The notes beneath the pieces were generated by a model. The model saw only the letters and a list, made by a program, of their open reading frames with translations, was not told where the DNA came from and did not search any database. A program made the translations under genes and the position numbers. From CAZWRK01 sp964635875 (GTDB taxonomy: Bacteria; Pseudomonadota; Gammaproteobacteria; Burkholderiales; Aquaspirillaceae), in assembly GCA_964635875.1 (NCBI GenBank), contig CAZWRK010000005.1:13249-77248 (forward strand): a stretch of 64,000 bases of DNA, read 5' to 3'. Of this stretch, positions 24,878 to 33,573 are shown in pieces; the first letter of the stretch is position 1, and each line of letters begins with the position of its first letter.

Positions 24878-25360
24878 ATGTGGCGGATGTCTTTTCGGGC
24901 GATGATCGCCAGTGTGCTGTTGATGGTCAGTGGCGTGGTGTCGGCGGGCGCGCTGGATCAGGTCGCCTACCCCGATGTGAATGGTAAGGTGCATCGCCTG
25001 AGCGAATGGCAAGGCAAGGTGCTGGTGGTGAATTTTTGGGCGACATGGTGTGCGCCTTGCCGCGACGAAATGCCGATGCTCAACACCCTCTCGCAGCGTT
25101 TTGGGCCGCGTGGGGTCGCGATTGTGGGCGTGGCGATTGACCAGCGTATTCCAGTGAATAACTTTGCCCGCCAATTTTCGATTACCTATCCCCTGCTCGT
25201 GGCCGATAGCGCGGGCATGGACTGGATGCGGGCTTTGGGTAATCGTGTCGGCGGCTTGCCGTTTACGGTGATTTTTGATCGCAGCGGCAAGCCGGTCGCG
25301 CGGTTAACTGGTCGTTTAAACGAAGAACAGATTGTCGCCGCGATTCAAGCCCAGCTTTAA
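24878..25360 (+). CDS. TlpA-like periplasmic thioredoxin-fold protein
   Basis: A 160-residue thiol:disulfide oxidoreductase of the TlpA/ResA class. The ATG at 24878 follows AAGGAG and opens a signal peptide (cleavage near VVSAGALDQ). The active site is WCAPC in VNFWATWCAPCRDEMPML. GLPFTVIFDRSGKPVARLTG holds the conserved cis-proline. Such proteins reduce disulfides in cytochrome c maturation or other periplasmic clients; the client is unknown. It converges on ruvB with stop codons overlapping in TTAA (25357-25360). Confidence 0.92.
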   Translation: MWRMSFRAMIASVLLMVSGVVSAGALDQVAYPDVNGKVHRLSEWQGKVLVVNFWATWCAPCRDEMPMLNTLSQRFGPRGVAIVGVAIDQRIPVNNFARQFSITYPLLVADSAGMDWMRALGNRVGGLPFTVIFDRSGKPVARLTGRLNEEQIVAAIQAQL

Positions 25361-26394
25361 GCGCGTTCGCGTACAGGCAACCCGAAATGCACATAGCTGC
25401 TTGCGGTTGCCATTCGCCCCCGTGGGGTGCGCTGCAAGTAGCCCTGTTGAATCAGATACGGCTCAATCACATCCTCAATCGTGTCGCTCGATTCGCCAAT
25501 CGCGGCGGCGACATTATCCAAGCCCACCGGCCCACCATCGAACTTATCCACAATCGCCATCAGCAACTTGCGATCCATCACATCCAAACCGGCGCTATCC
25601 ACATCCAACATCGACAGCGCAGCATCGGCGACCTCGGTGCTGACTTGTCCATTGGCCTTCACCTCGGCAAAGTCGCGGACGCGGCGCAGCAGACGGTTGG
25701 CAATGCGTGGCGTGCCGCGCGCACGACGGGCGATTTCGAACGCGCCATCTTCGGTGATGTCGACTTCGAGCAAACCCGCTGAGCGGCTGACAATTCGGCA
25801 TAGCTCTTGCGGGCTGTAAAACTCCAAGCGGCTGACAATCCCAAAGCGGTCACGCAGTGGATTCGTCAGCATCCCCGCGCGGGTCGTCGCGCCGACTAAC
25901 GTAAACGGCGGCAAGTCGATTTTGACCGAGCGGGCGGCAGGGCCTTCGCCGATCATAATGTCGATCTGATAATCCTCCAGCGCCGGATACAAAATCTCTT
26001 CGACCACGGGGCTGAGGCGATGAATCTCGTCGATAAACAGCACATCGTGTGGTTCCAAGTTGGTCAGCAGCGCCGCTAAATCCCCTGCCCGTTCCAAAAC
26101 CGGCCCCGAGGTTTGGCGCAGGCTAACACCCATTTCGCGGGCAATAATGTGCGCCAAAGTAGTTTTGCCAAGGCCAGGCGGCCCAAACAGCAGCACATGA
26201 TCTAATGCTTCCCCACGACGTTTGGCCGCTTCAATAAAAATTTCGAGCTGACCGCGGGCTTTTTCTTGGCCGACATAGTCATCCAGAAGTTTTGGCCGAA
26301 GCGCGCGTTCGAGCGCTTCTTCTTGTGTGGAGAGTTTTTGTTGGGTGACTAAGCGGGGTGCTTGTCCGCCAGAGAGCGCATCGGTTTCAATCAT
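25357..26394 (-). CDS. ruvB: Holliday junction branch-migration ATPase RuvB
   Basis: AAA+ motor of the RuvAB complex. The 345-residue protein has LRPKLLDDYVGQEKARGQL, Walker A GPPGLGKTTLA, Walker B LFIDEIHRL, sensor 1 GATTRAG with the arginine finger in NPLRDRFGI, sensor 2 GTPRIANRLLRR, and a C-terminal winged helix ending RTPRGRMATA. The ATG at 26394 follows AGGA. It is the last gene of the amgK-to-ruvB run and overlaps the PAP2 gene by 4 nt (ATGA). Confidence 0.98.
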   Translation of the reverse strand: MIETDALSGGQAPRLVTQQKLSTQEEALERALRPKLLDDYVGQEKARGQLEIFIEAAKRRGEALDHVLLFGPPGLGKTTLAHIIAREMGVSLRQTSGPVLERAGDLAALLTNLEPHDVLFIDEIHRLSPVVEEILYPALEDYQIDIMIGEGPAARSVKIDLPPFTLVGATTRAGMLTNPLRDRFGIVSRLEFYSPQELCRIVSRSAGLLEVDITEDGAFEIARRARGTPRIANRLLRRVRDFAEVKANGQVSTEVADAALSMLDVDSAGLDVMDRKLLMAIVDKFDGGPVGLDNVAAAIGESSDTIEDVIEPYLIQQGYLQRTPRGRMATASSYVHFGLPVRERA

Positions 26395-26987
26395 GATCGT
26401 CCTACAAAAAGAGTCGGGGGCATGGGGCGGTGGCACAAACCCAGCCAAATCAAGCCCAAAGTGATACCGCCTACCACGTCGCTCGGATAGTGCACCCCCA
26501 GCGCCACACGGCTAAAAGCGGCGAGCACAATCGCAAGTGCAGCGAGCATATAGGTGAGCTGTGGTTTGCGCGGTGCGCCATATAGCGCGATACAGCCAAT
26601 CACGAGGGTGAGCGACATCGCATGACCGCTCGGAAACGCGCTGCCGTGGGTTTCAACCCAGTGCATCAGCGCAGGGCGCGGTCGATCCATCATGACTTTA
26701 AATAGCCCAACTGACGCCCATCCACCCGCGAGAGCGATCACGCCCGCCCAGCGTTTCCAGCGCCAGCCAATCAGCAGCATCAATGCTGCACTTCCGAGCA
26801 AACGCCCTGCCCAATCCATGGCATACGAAAACTGCAGATAGATGCGCCCGAAGGCGGTGGGTTGCAGCCATTGCCATGCGGCTTGAATCGGGGCATCGCA
26901 TAACGGGGCGTCCCCGTGCGAAATTCGCCACGCCAAGCCCGCTAACACCAGTATCCCCAGAACAATGCCGCTTAAACGCCAACGCAT
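26391..26987 (-). CDS. PAP2-superfamily membrane phosphatase
   Basis: A 198-residue multi-pass membrane protein with the acid phosphatase triad: KVMMDRPRP (motif 1), FPSGHAMS (motif 2, catalytic His) and SRVALGVHYPSDVVGG (motif 3). Family members dephosphorylate phosphatidic acid, phosphatidylglycerol phosphate or undecaprenyl pyrophosphate; the substrate here is not determined. It is wedged between ruvA (1 nt upstream) and ruvB (4-nt overlap), an unusual place, since ruvA and ruvB are normally adjacent. The ribosome-binding site AAAGG lies inside the end of ruvA. Confidence 0.92.
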   Translation of the reverse strand: MRWRLSGIVLGILVLAGLAWRISHGDAPLCDAPIQAAWQWLQPTAFGRIYLQFSYAMDWAGRLLGSAALMLLIGWRWKRWAGVIALAGGWASVGLFKVMMDRPRPALMHWVETHGSAFPSGHAMSLTLVIGCIALYGAPRKPQLTYMLAALAIVLAAFSRVALGVHYPSDVVGGITLGLIWLGLCHRPMPPTLFVGRS

Positions 26988-26988
26988 A

Positions 26989-27582
26989 TTAAGCCTTTGC
27001 TAGAGATTTTAAGGCGGCACGAATGCCCTCACTGACGCTGATTGCGGCAGGCAAATGCTTCATCGCGCCTTGCGCTTCTTTGTCGTTGTAACCCAGCGCC
27101 AGCAGCGCATTCAGAATGTCGTCGCGTTCGTCGGGGGTGGCGGTAAAAGCCAAGCCGCCAGGGGTGCTGACGGCCGAAGCGGTTCCGAGTTTGCCGCGCA
27201 GCTCAAGCACAAGGCGCTCGGCGGTTTTTTTGCCAATGCCGGGGATGGTCGACAAGCGTTTAATGTCTTCGCTGGCAATGGCGAGCGCCAGCTCATCGGC
27301 GTTCATACCCGACAGAATCGCAAGGGCGATTTTGGCCCCAATCCCCGAGACCTTAATCAGCTGGCGGAAGGTTTCGCGCTCATGTTTGTTGGCAAAGCCG
27401 TATAACAATTGCGCATCTTCACGCACCACTAAATGCGTACACAGCACGCAAGGTTCGCCCAGCGCGGGCAGTTGGTAAAACGTGCTCATCGGCACATCGA
27501 CTTCGTAGCCGACGCCCTGCACATCAATCACCACTTGCGGCGGTTGTTTTTCAATCAGCTGGCCGCTGAGTCGTCCGATCAT
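26989..27582 (-). CDS. ruvA: Holliday junction DNA-binding protein RuvA
   Basis: Tetrameric junction-binding subunit that recruits RuvB. The 197-residue protein has the OB-fold domain (MIGRLSGQLIEKQPPQVVIDVQ at the start), two helix-hairpin-helix motifs (VSGIGAKIALAIL and IPGIGKKTAERLVLEL) and a C-terminal RuvB-binding domain (EARDDILNALLALGY-like, then AMKHLPAAIS). It is 12 nt after ubiA and 1 nt before pap2. Confidence 0.97.
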   Translation of the reverse strand: MIGRLSGQLIEKQPPQVVIDVQGVGYEVDVPMSTFYQLPALGEPCVLCTHLVVREDAQLLYGFANKHERETFRQLIKVSGIGAKIALAILSGMNADELALAIASEDIKRLSTIPGIGKKTAERLVLELRGKLGTASAVSTPGGLAFTATPDERDDILNALLALGYNDKEAQGAMKHLPAAISVSEGIRAALKSLAKA

Positions 27583-27594
27583 GATTTTTCCTGA

Positions 27595-28536
27595 TTAGCC
27601 CAGCCACACGCCCACGGCGAGCAATACACCGTGGAGGTGGGCGGCGAGAATAGTAAAGCGAATGGCCCGCCCCAGTTGTTGGGGGTGGGCGGCGTAGCGT
27701 AACAGATCAAGGCTGGCGCGCACCGAAAGCGGCAACGTCAACAGCGCCAGCGCGCTCCACTGTGGTAGCCAATGCGTGATCAAGCTGCCCACTGCCACCG
27801 CGAGATAGGCCCCGCCGCACAGCAGCACATAGCCCCACGGCGCGGATTGCAGCGAGAGGCGCGTCACCCAATGGCGCTTACCGGCGCGCGCGTCGGCCTG
27901 CCGATCGGGAAATTGGTTGATATACAGCAGCGCCGTGGTGAGGAGCGCATAGCTACTCGCCAGAATCGCAGTTTGCAGATCCCAATCGCCGCTGCCGACA
28001 AAATGGCTTCCGATCGGCAGCAGACCAAAGCCGACAAAAACACACCCTTCGCCGAGGCCTCGACTGTTCAGTTTGAGTGGTGGCATCGAATACGCCCATG
28101 CCACGAACACGCCGATCATCCCCAGCAGGACAATGCCCCAACCGCACCACAGCCAGAGTCCGACCCCCAATAGCATGGCGCTGAGGATGAGATATTGCGC
28201 GAAACGGTGCATATGGCGCGCGCTGAGGACGCCGTTTTGGATAAACCGACTGCCACCGGTAAACGGAAAAATGCGCTGCTCATTGGCGGCATCAGTGCCG
28301 TTATCAGCGTCGGCGACATCGTTAATCACATTGGCGGCGGCATGCAGCAAGAGCGCCGCAATCAGGCCCACGCCGACCGCCAGCCAATCGGCCAGCGTAG
28401 CACTCAGATTGACCACCCCGAGCGCGTAGCCGACCGCTGTGATACTGAGAAAAGCGGGGCGGGTGGCGCGTAGCCAGCGTTCGCGGCCGAGGTGCTCGGG
28501 ATGGGGTTCACCGATCGGGATGGTGTGTGTCGTCAT
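27595..28536 (-). CDS. UbiA-family prenyltransferase
   Basis: A 313-residue polytopic membrane enzyme. Two aspartate-rich motifs are visible: NVINDVADADNGTD (about residues 75-88) and NQFPDRQADARAGK (about 205-218). These bind prenyl diphosphate and Mg. The pattern is closer to MenA-like members than to UbiA proper, and no menaquinone or ubiquinone genes are nearby, so the acceptor is unknown. The ATG at 28536 is used; the same frame runs open further upstream, but that extension only overlaps ruvC and has no coding character. It lies between ruvC (22 nt) and ruvA (12 nt). Confidence 0.88.
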   Translation of the reverse strand: MTTHTIPIGEPHPEHLGRERWLRATRPAFLSITAVGYALGVVNLSATLADWLAVGVGLIAALLLHAAANVINDVADADNGTDAANEQRIFPFTGGSRFIQNGVLSARHMHRFAQYLILSAMLLGVGLWLWCGWGIVLLGMIGVFVAWAYSMPPLKLNSRGLGEGCVFVGFGLLPIGSHFVGSGDWDLQTAILASSYALLTTALLYINQFPDRQADARAGKRHWVTRLSLQSAPWGYVLLCGGAYLAVAVGSLITHWLPQWSALALLTLPLSVRASLDLLRYAAHPQQLGRAIRFTILAAHLHGVLLAVGVWLG

Positions 28537-28558
28537 GGTGTAAGTGTCCTGAGGGAGG

Positions 28559-29092
28559 TTAGACCCAGCGCCCGCCTTTGACACGTCGTCCGGCGCTGGC
28601 GAGTTTGCTGGCCAGTCCGGCATGGTTGGCGTGGGTGAGCGCAACCGCAAGGGCGTCGGCGGCGTCGGCTTGTGGCGTACCGGAGAGTTTGAGATGGCGC
28701 ACCACCATCTCTTGCACCTGCTCTTTGGGCGCTTTGCCGTGGCCGACCACTGATTGTTTGACTTGCAAGGCGGTGTATTCCGCAATCGGCAGGCCCGCCA
28801 AGACCAACGCCGACAGAACCGCGCCGCGCGCTTGACCGAGCAACAAGGTCGAAGCGGGGTTGACGTTGACAAACACTTGCTCAACCGCCGATTCGTGCGG
28901 GCCATAGACCGCGACCACTTCGGCGATACCTTCCAAAATCGCTTTGATTCGTTCGGGCAGCGTGCCGTTTTGCGGGCTGCGAATACACCCCGAGGCGATA
29001 TAACTGCGGTGTTGGCCGCAAATATCAATCACACCAAAACCGGTCATGCGGCTACCGGGGTCAATCCCCAAAACCCGTCGAACCGCGCTCAT
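28559..29092 (-). CDS. ruvC: Holliday junction endonuclease RuvC
   Basis: Dimeric resolvase that nicks junctions. The 177-residue protein starts MSAVRRVLGIDPGSRMTGFG, with the first catalytic aspartate in GIDPG. Other acidic catalytic residues are in VEQVFVNVNPAST and DAADALAVALTH. The ATG at 29092 overlaps the murU stop (ATGA), and this supports it over the longer open frame that reaches 29413. Confidence 0.97.
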   Translation of the reverse strand: MSAVRRVLGIDPGSRMTGFGVIDICGQHRSYIASGCIRSPQNGTLPERIKAILEGIAEVVAVYGPHESAVEQVFVNVNPASTLLLGQARGAVLSALVLAGLPIAEYTALQVKQSVVGHGKAPKEQVQEMVVRHLKLSGTPQADAADALAVALTHANHAGLASKLASAGRRVKGGRWV

Positions 29093-30189
29093 TCGGCATC
29101 GGCCGGTGTTTGGGTGCTCCAGCGAATGGCGCGTGCGGTATTGGCCGCCACGGCATCGCCATTCAGGTAATAGCTGGTGACGTAGTCGGCGGCTTGGCGG
29201 TCGCCACTGACAGCGCGTTTTAGCCAGCTGTGAAAGGCTTTGACTTTGTAGCGGCGACCTTGTTGCGGGTCGCTGACATGCAAGAAATCGCCTAAATAGC
29301 CTTGTGCGCGTAAATCGCCCATGTCGGCGGCAATGGCGAGCCAGCGTTGCGCTTCCAGAAGATCGGCTTCGCGGCCAAAGCCTTGCCAGCAGGCAATGGC
29401 ATAGTGAAAACACGCTTCTTGGTCGCCGAGGTCGGCGGCGTGTTTCCAGTGTTCAAGCGCGTGCTCAAGATGGCCGTCGCGTTCTTGTTGGCGGGCGGTT
29501 TCGATCCATGCCCATGCTTGGACTTGCTGCTGTGCGCGTTGCAGTCGTTCGGGGGTGCCGACGTCGTGCCACGCGTGGTTGTAACAAACTTCGCCTTGAA
29601 CCTGCCCCAACGCCATCGCTTCGCGCAGCAACGGCGCGAGTTTGGCGGGGGTGTTTTTGGGCAGCGCGGCAAAGAGGGCCGGATGATAGGCCGCGATGCC
29701 GCTGAAGGTGTAGCCGGGGCGGTCGAGGATGATGTGATCGAGCACATCAAAATCACCGTGTGGATTGTGGGCCGGATTTTCGACCATCAAAAGGTGCGCC
29801 AAGGTGGTGTGGGCATCGAGTTTTTCGGCGGCCTTGACCAGTGCGGCGACATCGAAGCGACAGAGCACATCACCATTGACGACTAAAAACGGCGCATCGC
29901 CGAGTAAGTCGAGCGCCTGCGCAATGCCGCCTGCCGTTTCGAGGGCGGTGCTTTCATGTGACCATTGAATTTGCACACCCAGATCTTGACCATCACCCAA
30001 AGCGGCTTCGAGTTGCGTGCCGAGCCATGCGGTATTGATGACAAATTCTTGAATGCCCGCCGCGCGGAGATGTTCGATGTGGTGAACGATGAGGGGCTTG
30101 CCACCGACATCCAGCAGGGGTTTGGGGGTGGTGTCGGTCAGCGGTCTGAGGCGTTCGCCGCGTCCAGCAGCAAGAATCATGGCTTTCAT
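29089..30189 (-). CDS. murU: N-acetylmuramate-1-phosphate uridylyltransferase fused to Sel1-like repeats
   Basis: A nucleotidyltransferase of the MurU type, making UDP-MurNAc from MurNAc-1-phosphate in peptidoglycan recycling. The N-terminal domain (about 1-225) has LAAGRGERLRPLTDTTPKPL, a uridylyl-binding GGIAQAL segment, VVNGDVLCRFD and CYNHAWHDVGTPERL. The 223-residue P. putida enzyme would end here. This protein continues for about 140 residues with Sel1-type helical repeats (ALEHWKHAADLGDQEACFHYA, AQRWLAIAADMGDLRAQGYLG, HSWLKRAVSGDRQAADYV), which usually mediate protein contacts. The kinase partner amgK is 64 nt upstream; ruvC overlaps downstream by 4 nt. Confidence 0.9.
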   Translation of the reverse strand: MKAMILAAGRGERLRPLTDTTPKPLLDVGGKPLIVHHIEHLRAAGIQEFVINTAWLGTQLEAALGDGQDLGVQIQWSHESTALETAGGIAQALDLLGDAPFLVVNGDVLCRFDVAALVKAAEKLDAHTTLAHLLMVENPAHNPHGDFDVLDHIILDRPGYTFSGIAAYHPALFAALPKNTPAKLAPLLREAMALGQVQGEVCYNHAWHDVGTPERLQRAQQQVQAWAWIETARQQERDGHLEHALEHWKHAADLGDQEACFHYAIACWQGFGREADLLEAQRWLAIAADMGDLRAQGYLGDFLHVSDPQQGRRYKVKAFHSWLKRAVSGDRQAADYVTSYYLNGDAVAANTARAIRWSTQTPADAE

Positions 30190-30253
30190 GGGCGCTCCTG
30201 TGAAAGTCGGGTCGGTCGGCGGCGAGCGGCATGCGCTCGCCGTGTGGCAGGGC

Positions 30254-31291
30254 TTAGAAGGTGTAGCTGGTTTCTTCTTGAATACCCGAGAGGTCGCGCA
30301 CCAGTGTACCTAATGGCCGCAACTCTTCGTAGCGGTTGCAGGTTTTGCGGATGTAGTCCAAAAAGCGTGGAATTTCGGTGAGGTATTTGGTTTTGCCGTC
30401 GCGATAGTGCAGGCGGGCAAAAATACCAGCGACTTTGAGATGACGCTGCACACCCATCCATTCGAAATCGCGCCAGAAGTCGTCAATCGACTCGGGGACG
30501 GGCAGGCCGGCATCGCGGGCTTTTTCCCAGTAACGCACCACGGTGTCTAAGACCAATTCATCATGCATCCCGATGAAGGCATCGCGGGTCAACGACAGAA
30601 TATCGTAGCTGATCGGGCCATAAACCGCGTCTTGAAAGTCGATGACGCCGGGGTTGCGTTCGGGGGTTACCATCAAATTGCGCACGGTAAAATCGCGATG
30701 CACGGCGACTTGGCCTTGCTTGAGGATGTTATTCAGCAAGATTTGCTCGCCTTGTTGCCACACCGCCCATTGTTCAGCGGTAAACGGCTGACCCAGATGG
30801 CGTTCTGCGAGCCATTCGGGGAACAGGCGCATTTCGCGGGTCAGCAGCTCGGCATCGTAGGCGGGCAGGGCATCGGCGGCGTTGGGCAGGCGTTGCAAGG
30901 CGATCAGGCTATCAGTCGCATCCCCCAGTAATTGACGCACAATGTCCAGCGCAGGGGTATTAAACGGAATAAATCCATCAAAAGCTGCAAAGGCGTTGAG
31001 ATAGGTCACATCACCAAAGTCTTCTAGCAGTAAGAATCCGAGCGCCAAATCTTGGTCGAGGATGGTCGGGACGTTCACACCCGCTTCTTCTAACAGGGCG
31101 GCAATGCGGACAAACGGTGCGCAATCTTCATGTTCTGGTGGTGCATCCATGACGATCCGTGTAGAACCATCCTCCAGTGTCGCTCGCCAGTAGCGGCGGA
31201 AACTGGCATCGCCAGCCGCTAAAGTCAGAGTGAATGTGTGGTCAATCAGGGCGTTAGCCAGCCAAAGTTCGAGGGAGTCTTGTCGTGTCAT
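30254..31291 (-). CDS. amgK: N-acetylmuramate/N-acetylglucosamine anomeric kinase
   Basis: A 345-residue kinase of the aminoglycoside-phosphotransferase fold, AmgK type, which phosphorylates MurNAc at C1 in the recycling branch that bypasses de novo UDP-MurNAc synthesis. AGDASFRRYWRA is the nucleotide-binding loop, VHRDFTVRNLMV the catalytic loop (HRD-N), and GVIDFQDAVYGP the metal-binding DFQD. Its partner murU lies directly downstream, which strongly supports the assignment. It is the first gene of a seven-gene minus-strand run and is divergent from lptD (95 nt between starts). In pseudomonads this pathway gives intrinsic fosfomycin tolerance. Confidence 0.93.
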   Translation of the reverse strand: MTRQDSLELWLANALIDHTFTLTLAAGDASFRRYWRATLEDGSTRIVMDAPPEHEDCAPFVRIAALLEEAGVNVPTILDQDLALGFLLLEDFGDVTYLNAFAAFDGFIPFNTPALDIVRQLLGDATDSLIALQRLPNAADALPAYDAELLTREMRLFPEWLAERHLGQPFTAEQWAVWQQGEQILLNNILKQGQVAVHRDFTVRNLMVTPERNPGVIDFQDAVYGPISYDILSLTRDAFIGMHDELVLDTVVRYWEKARDAGLPVPESIDDFWRDFEWMGVQRHLKVAGIFARLHYRDGKTKYLTEIPRFLDYIRKTCNRYEELRPLGTLVRDLSGIQEETSYTF

Positions 31292-31386
31292 TAGGGAGTT
31301 TCATTGCGGGAGAAGGTAAAGTATGCGATTTTATACCGCCTTGGTACGACCTGCTTGGTCGCCCTTCACTTGCCTCCTCATCTCGC

Positions 31387-33573
31387 ATGTATCGAACTTT
31401 TCGGTTGTCTCCTTTAGTTGCTGCCTTGATCTCTACGCCGGTGTTTGCCGACAGCGTGGAGGTGCCGCCTGTTGTGGCGGGGCAGACCGTGCTCCAAGCC
31501 AATGAAGTGAATGGTGTTTCGGGTGAACGTATTCATGCCCGAGGCGATGTCGTGGTCACGCGCGACGATCGCCGAGTTGACGCCGATTGGCTGGATTATT
31601 ATCAAGATCGCCAACGCCTATTGGCGGGGGATCACGTCACATTGACTCGCGGTGGCGATCGAGTGGTCGGGCGACAGCTCGACTATCTGCTCGAGTCAGG
31701 GCAGGGCGTGGTGCAAGATGCCCACGTCACGACCCAAACCAGCCCACTCCGCGCTGAAGGCGCGACCGCGCATTTATTTGGCGAGGGCCGGTATTCGCTC
31801 GACCAAGCGCGGGTGACGAGCTGTGCGCCGGGGCGGGACGATTGGTATATCCGCGCCAAAACCATCGATATTGATGACGCAAAAAATATCGGTGTGGCGC
31901 GTCATAGCGTGCTCGAATTTATGGGCGTGCCGATTTTGTATACGCCCTATATTGATTTTCCGGTGCATGGTGGCCGCAAGAGTGGCCTGCTCGCGCCGGA
32001 GTTGTCGACGCGCTCTGAGTCTGGCCTTGATTTCAGCGTGCCGTACTACTTCAATCTGGCCCCGAACTACGACTTGACGCTTGCGCCGCGCTATATGAGC
32101 AAGCGCGGTTTTATGTTGGGTGGCGAATTCCGTTACATGGAGCCTTCGTTTAAAGGCCAGATTTCTGCCGAGCGTCTGAATCGTGACGAAGTGACCGGCG
32201 AGGCCCGCGACGCCTTACGGATTGAACATGCGCAAGCCCTGACGCCCGAGTTGTTTTTCCAAACGCGGATCGAATCGGTGTCGGATCGGGATTATTTCCG
32301 CGATTTTGGCAGCCGGATGAGTATCGCCTCGAACGTCAATTTGCCGCGTGAAGCCAGTCTGACATGGTCGCCGGGGTGGGGCGTGGTGCAATTGCGCACC
32401 CAACGCTATCAAACCCTGCAAGATCAATTCGGCAACAACACGGTTGAAGAACCGTACGCACGCTTGCCGCAGTTGTTGTTTGCGACCGCGCAATCGCTGC
32501 CGTATGGACTGCAAACCAGCTTCAATGCTGAGTATGTCGATTTTGCCCATTCGAGCAAACAAGAAGGCCGGCGCTTAACCCTCAACCCGTCGATCAGCTT
32601 GCCGTGGCGCAATAGCTGGGCGTATGTGACGCCAAAAGTGTCGCTGAATTACCGGCAATATCAGCTCGATGCCTACGGTACACAGGCAGCGACATCGCGC
32701 ACCGTGACCACGCCGGTGGTGTCGGTCGATGCAGGCATGACGTTTGAGCGTAACAGTCATTTCTTTGGCGATGCGGCGATTCAAACGCTGGAACCGCGTC
32801 TGTTCTACGTCAATGCGCCGTACCGCAATCAATCGGATTTGCCGCTGTTTGACACCTCCGAATATAACTTCGATTTTGCCCAGCTCTTTGCGGAAAACCG
32901 CTTCTCGGGCGGCGATCGTCTGGCGGATGCGAATGCTTTGACTGCGGCGATCACTTCTCGGGTGATTGACGAAGAGACGGGAATTGAGCGTTTTAGAGTG
33001 TCGTTGGGGCAGCGGTATTCGTTTATCGAGCCTAAAGTGACCCTCAACGGGCAGAGCGACAAGCGGTTTGCATCAGACTTTTTGGCGAATGTGAGCGGGC
33101 AATTGACGCGCAACGTTTCGCTGTCTGCAAACTATCAGTTCAACCCTGATCTGAAAAAAACCGAGCGTTACGCCTTCGATCTTCGTTATCAGCCTGCCCC
33201 TGGCAAAACTCTCAGCGCCCGCTATCGTTATGGTCGGGATGAGATTTTCTACAACACCAATAGCCGCGACACCTTGCGCCAGATTGACTTGGCCGCGCAA
33301 TGGCCGATTGCGCGCAATTGGTATGTGGTCGCTCGCGAAAATTACTCGCTTAAAGATAGCCGCTCGCTTGAGCATTTACTCGGCGTGGAATATCACGCAG
33401 GGTGCTGGTCGGTGCGGGCCGTCGCACAGCGTTATGTCGTTGATGAACGGCAATCCAATAACGCGATTTTCTTCCAGCTCGAACTCAATGAACTGGGTGG
33501 GCTTGGCTCGAATCCGCTGGAAACCTTGCGCTTGGCGATTCCCGGTTACAGCAAAATCAATCAAATTCCATGA
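31387..33573 (+). CDS. lptD: LPS-assembly outer-membrane protein LptD
   Basis: Beta-barrel translocon that inserts lipopolysaccharide into the outer leaflet. The ATG at 31387 begins a signal peptide (MYRTFRLSPLVAALISTPVFA, cut before DSVE) of a 728-residue precursor; in-frame upstream starts would bury it. The N-terminal beta-jellyroll repeats (about 30-170) are followed by the barrel with YTPYIDFPVHGGRKSGLLAP, family-typical. The mature protein has only two cysteines (TSCAPG and HAGCWSV), not four as in E. coli. No clear ribosome-binding site is visible. It overlaps surA by 4 nt. Confidence 0.95.
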   Translation: MYRTFRLSPLVAALISTPVFADSVEVPPVVAGQTVLQANEVNGVSGERIHARGDVVVTRDDRRVDADWLDYYQDRQRLLAGDHVTLTRGGDRVVGRQLDYLLESGQGVVQDAHVTTQTSPLRAEGATAHLFGEGRYSLDQARVTSCAPGRDDWYIRAKTIDIDDAKNIGVARHSVLEFMGVPILYTPYIDFPVHGGRKSGLLAPELSTRSESGLDFSVPYYFNLAPNYDLTLAPRYMSKRGFMLGGEFRYMEPSFKGQISAERLNRDEVTGEARDALRIEHAQALTPELFFQTRIESVSDRDYFRDFGSRMSIASNVNLPREASLTWSPGWGVVQLRTQRYQTLQDQFGNNTVEEPYARLPQLLFATAQSLPYGLQTSFNAEYVDFAHSSKQEGRRLTLNPSISLPWRNSWAYVTPKVSLNYRQYQLDAYGTQAATSRTVTTPVVSVDAGMTFERNSHFFGDAAIQTLEPRLFYVNAPYRNQSDLPLFDTSEYNFDFAQLFAENRFSGGDRLADANALTAAITSRVIDEETGIERFRVSLGQRYSFIEPKVTLNGQSDKRFASDFLANVSGQLTRNVSLSANYQFNPDLKKTERYAFDLRYQPAPGKTLSARYRYGRDEIFYNTNSRDTLRQIDLAAQWPIARNWYVVARENYSLKDSRSLEHLLGVEYHAGCWSVRAVAQRYVVDERQSNNAIFFQLELNELGGLGSNPLETLRLAIPGYSKINQIP

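Noticed and set aside
28537..29028. N-terminal extension of the UbiA-family gene
   Set aside because: The extension overlaps ruvC, is Arg/Ser/Pro-rich, and the family start is the ATG at 28536.
29093..29413. N-terminal extension of ruvC
   Set aside because: Overlaps murU; RuvC starts at MSAVRRVLGIDPG, and the ATGA overlap fits coupled translation.
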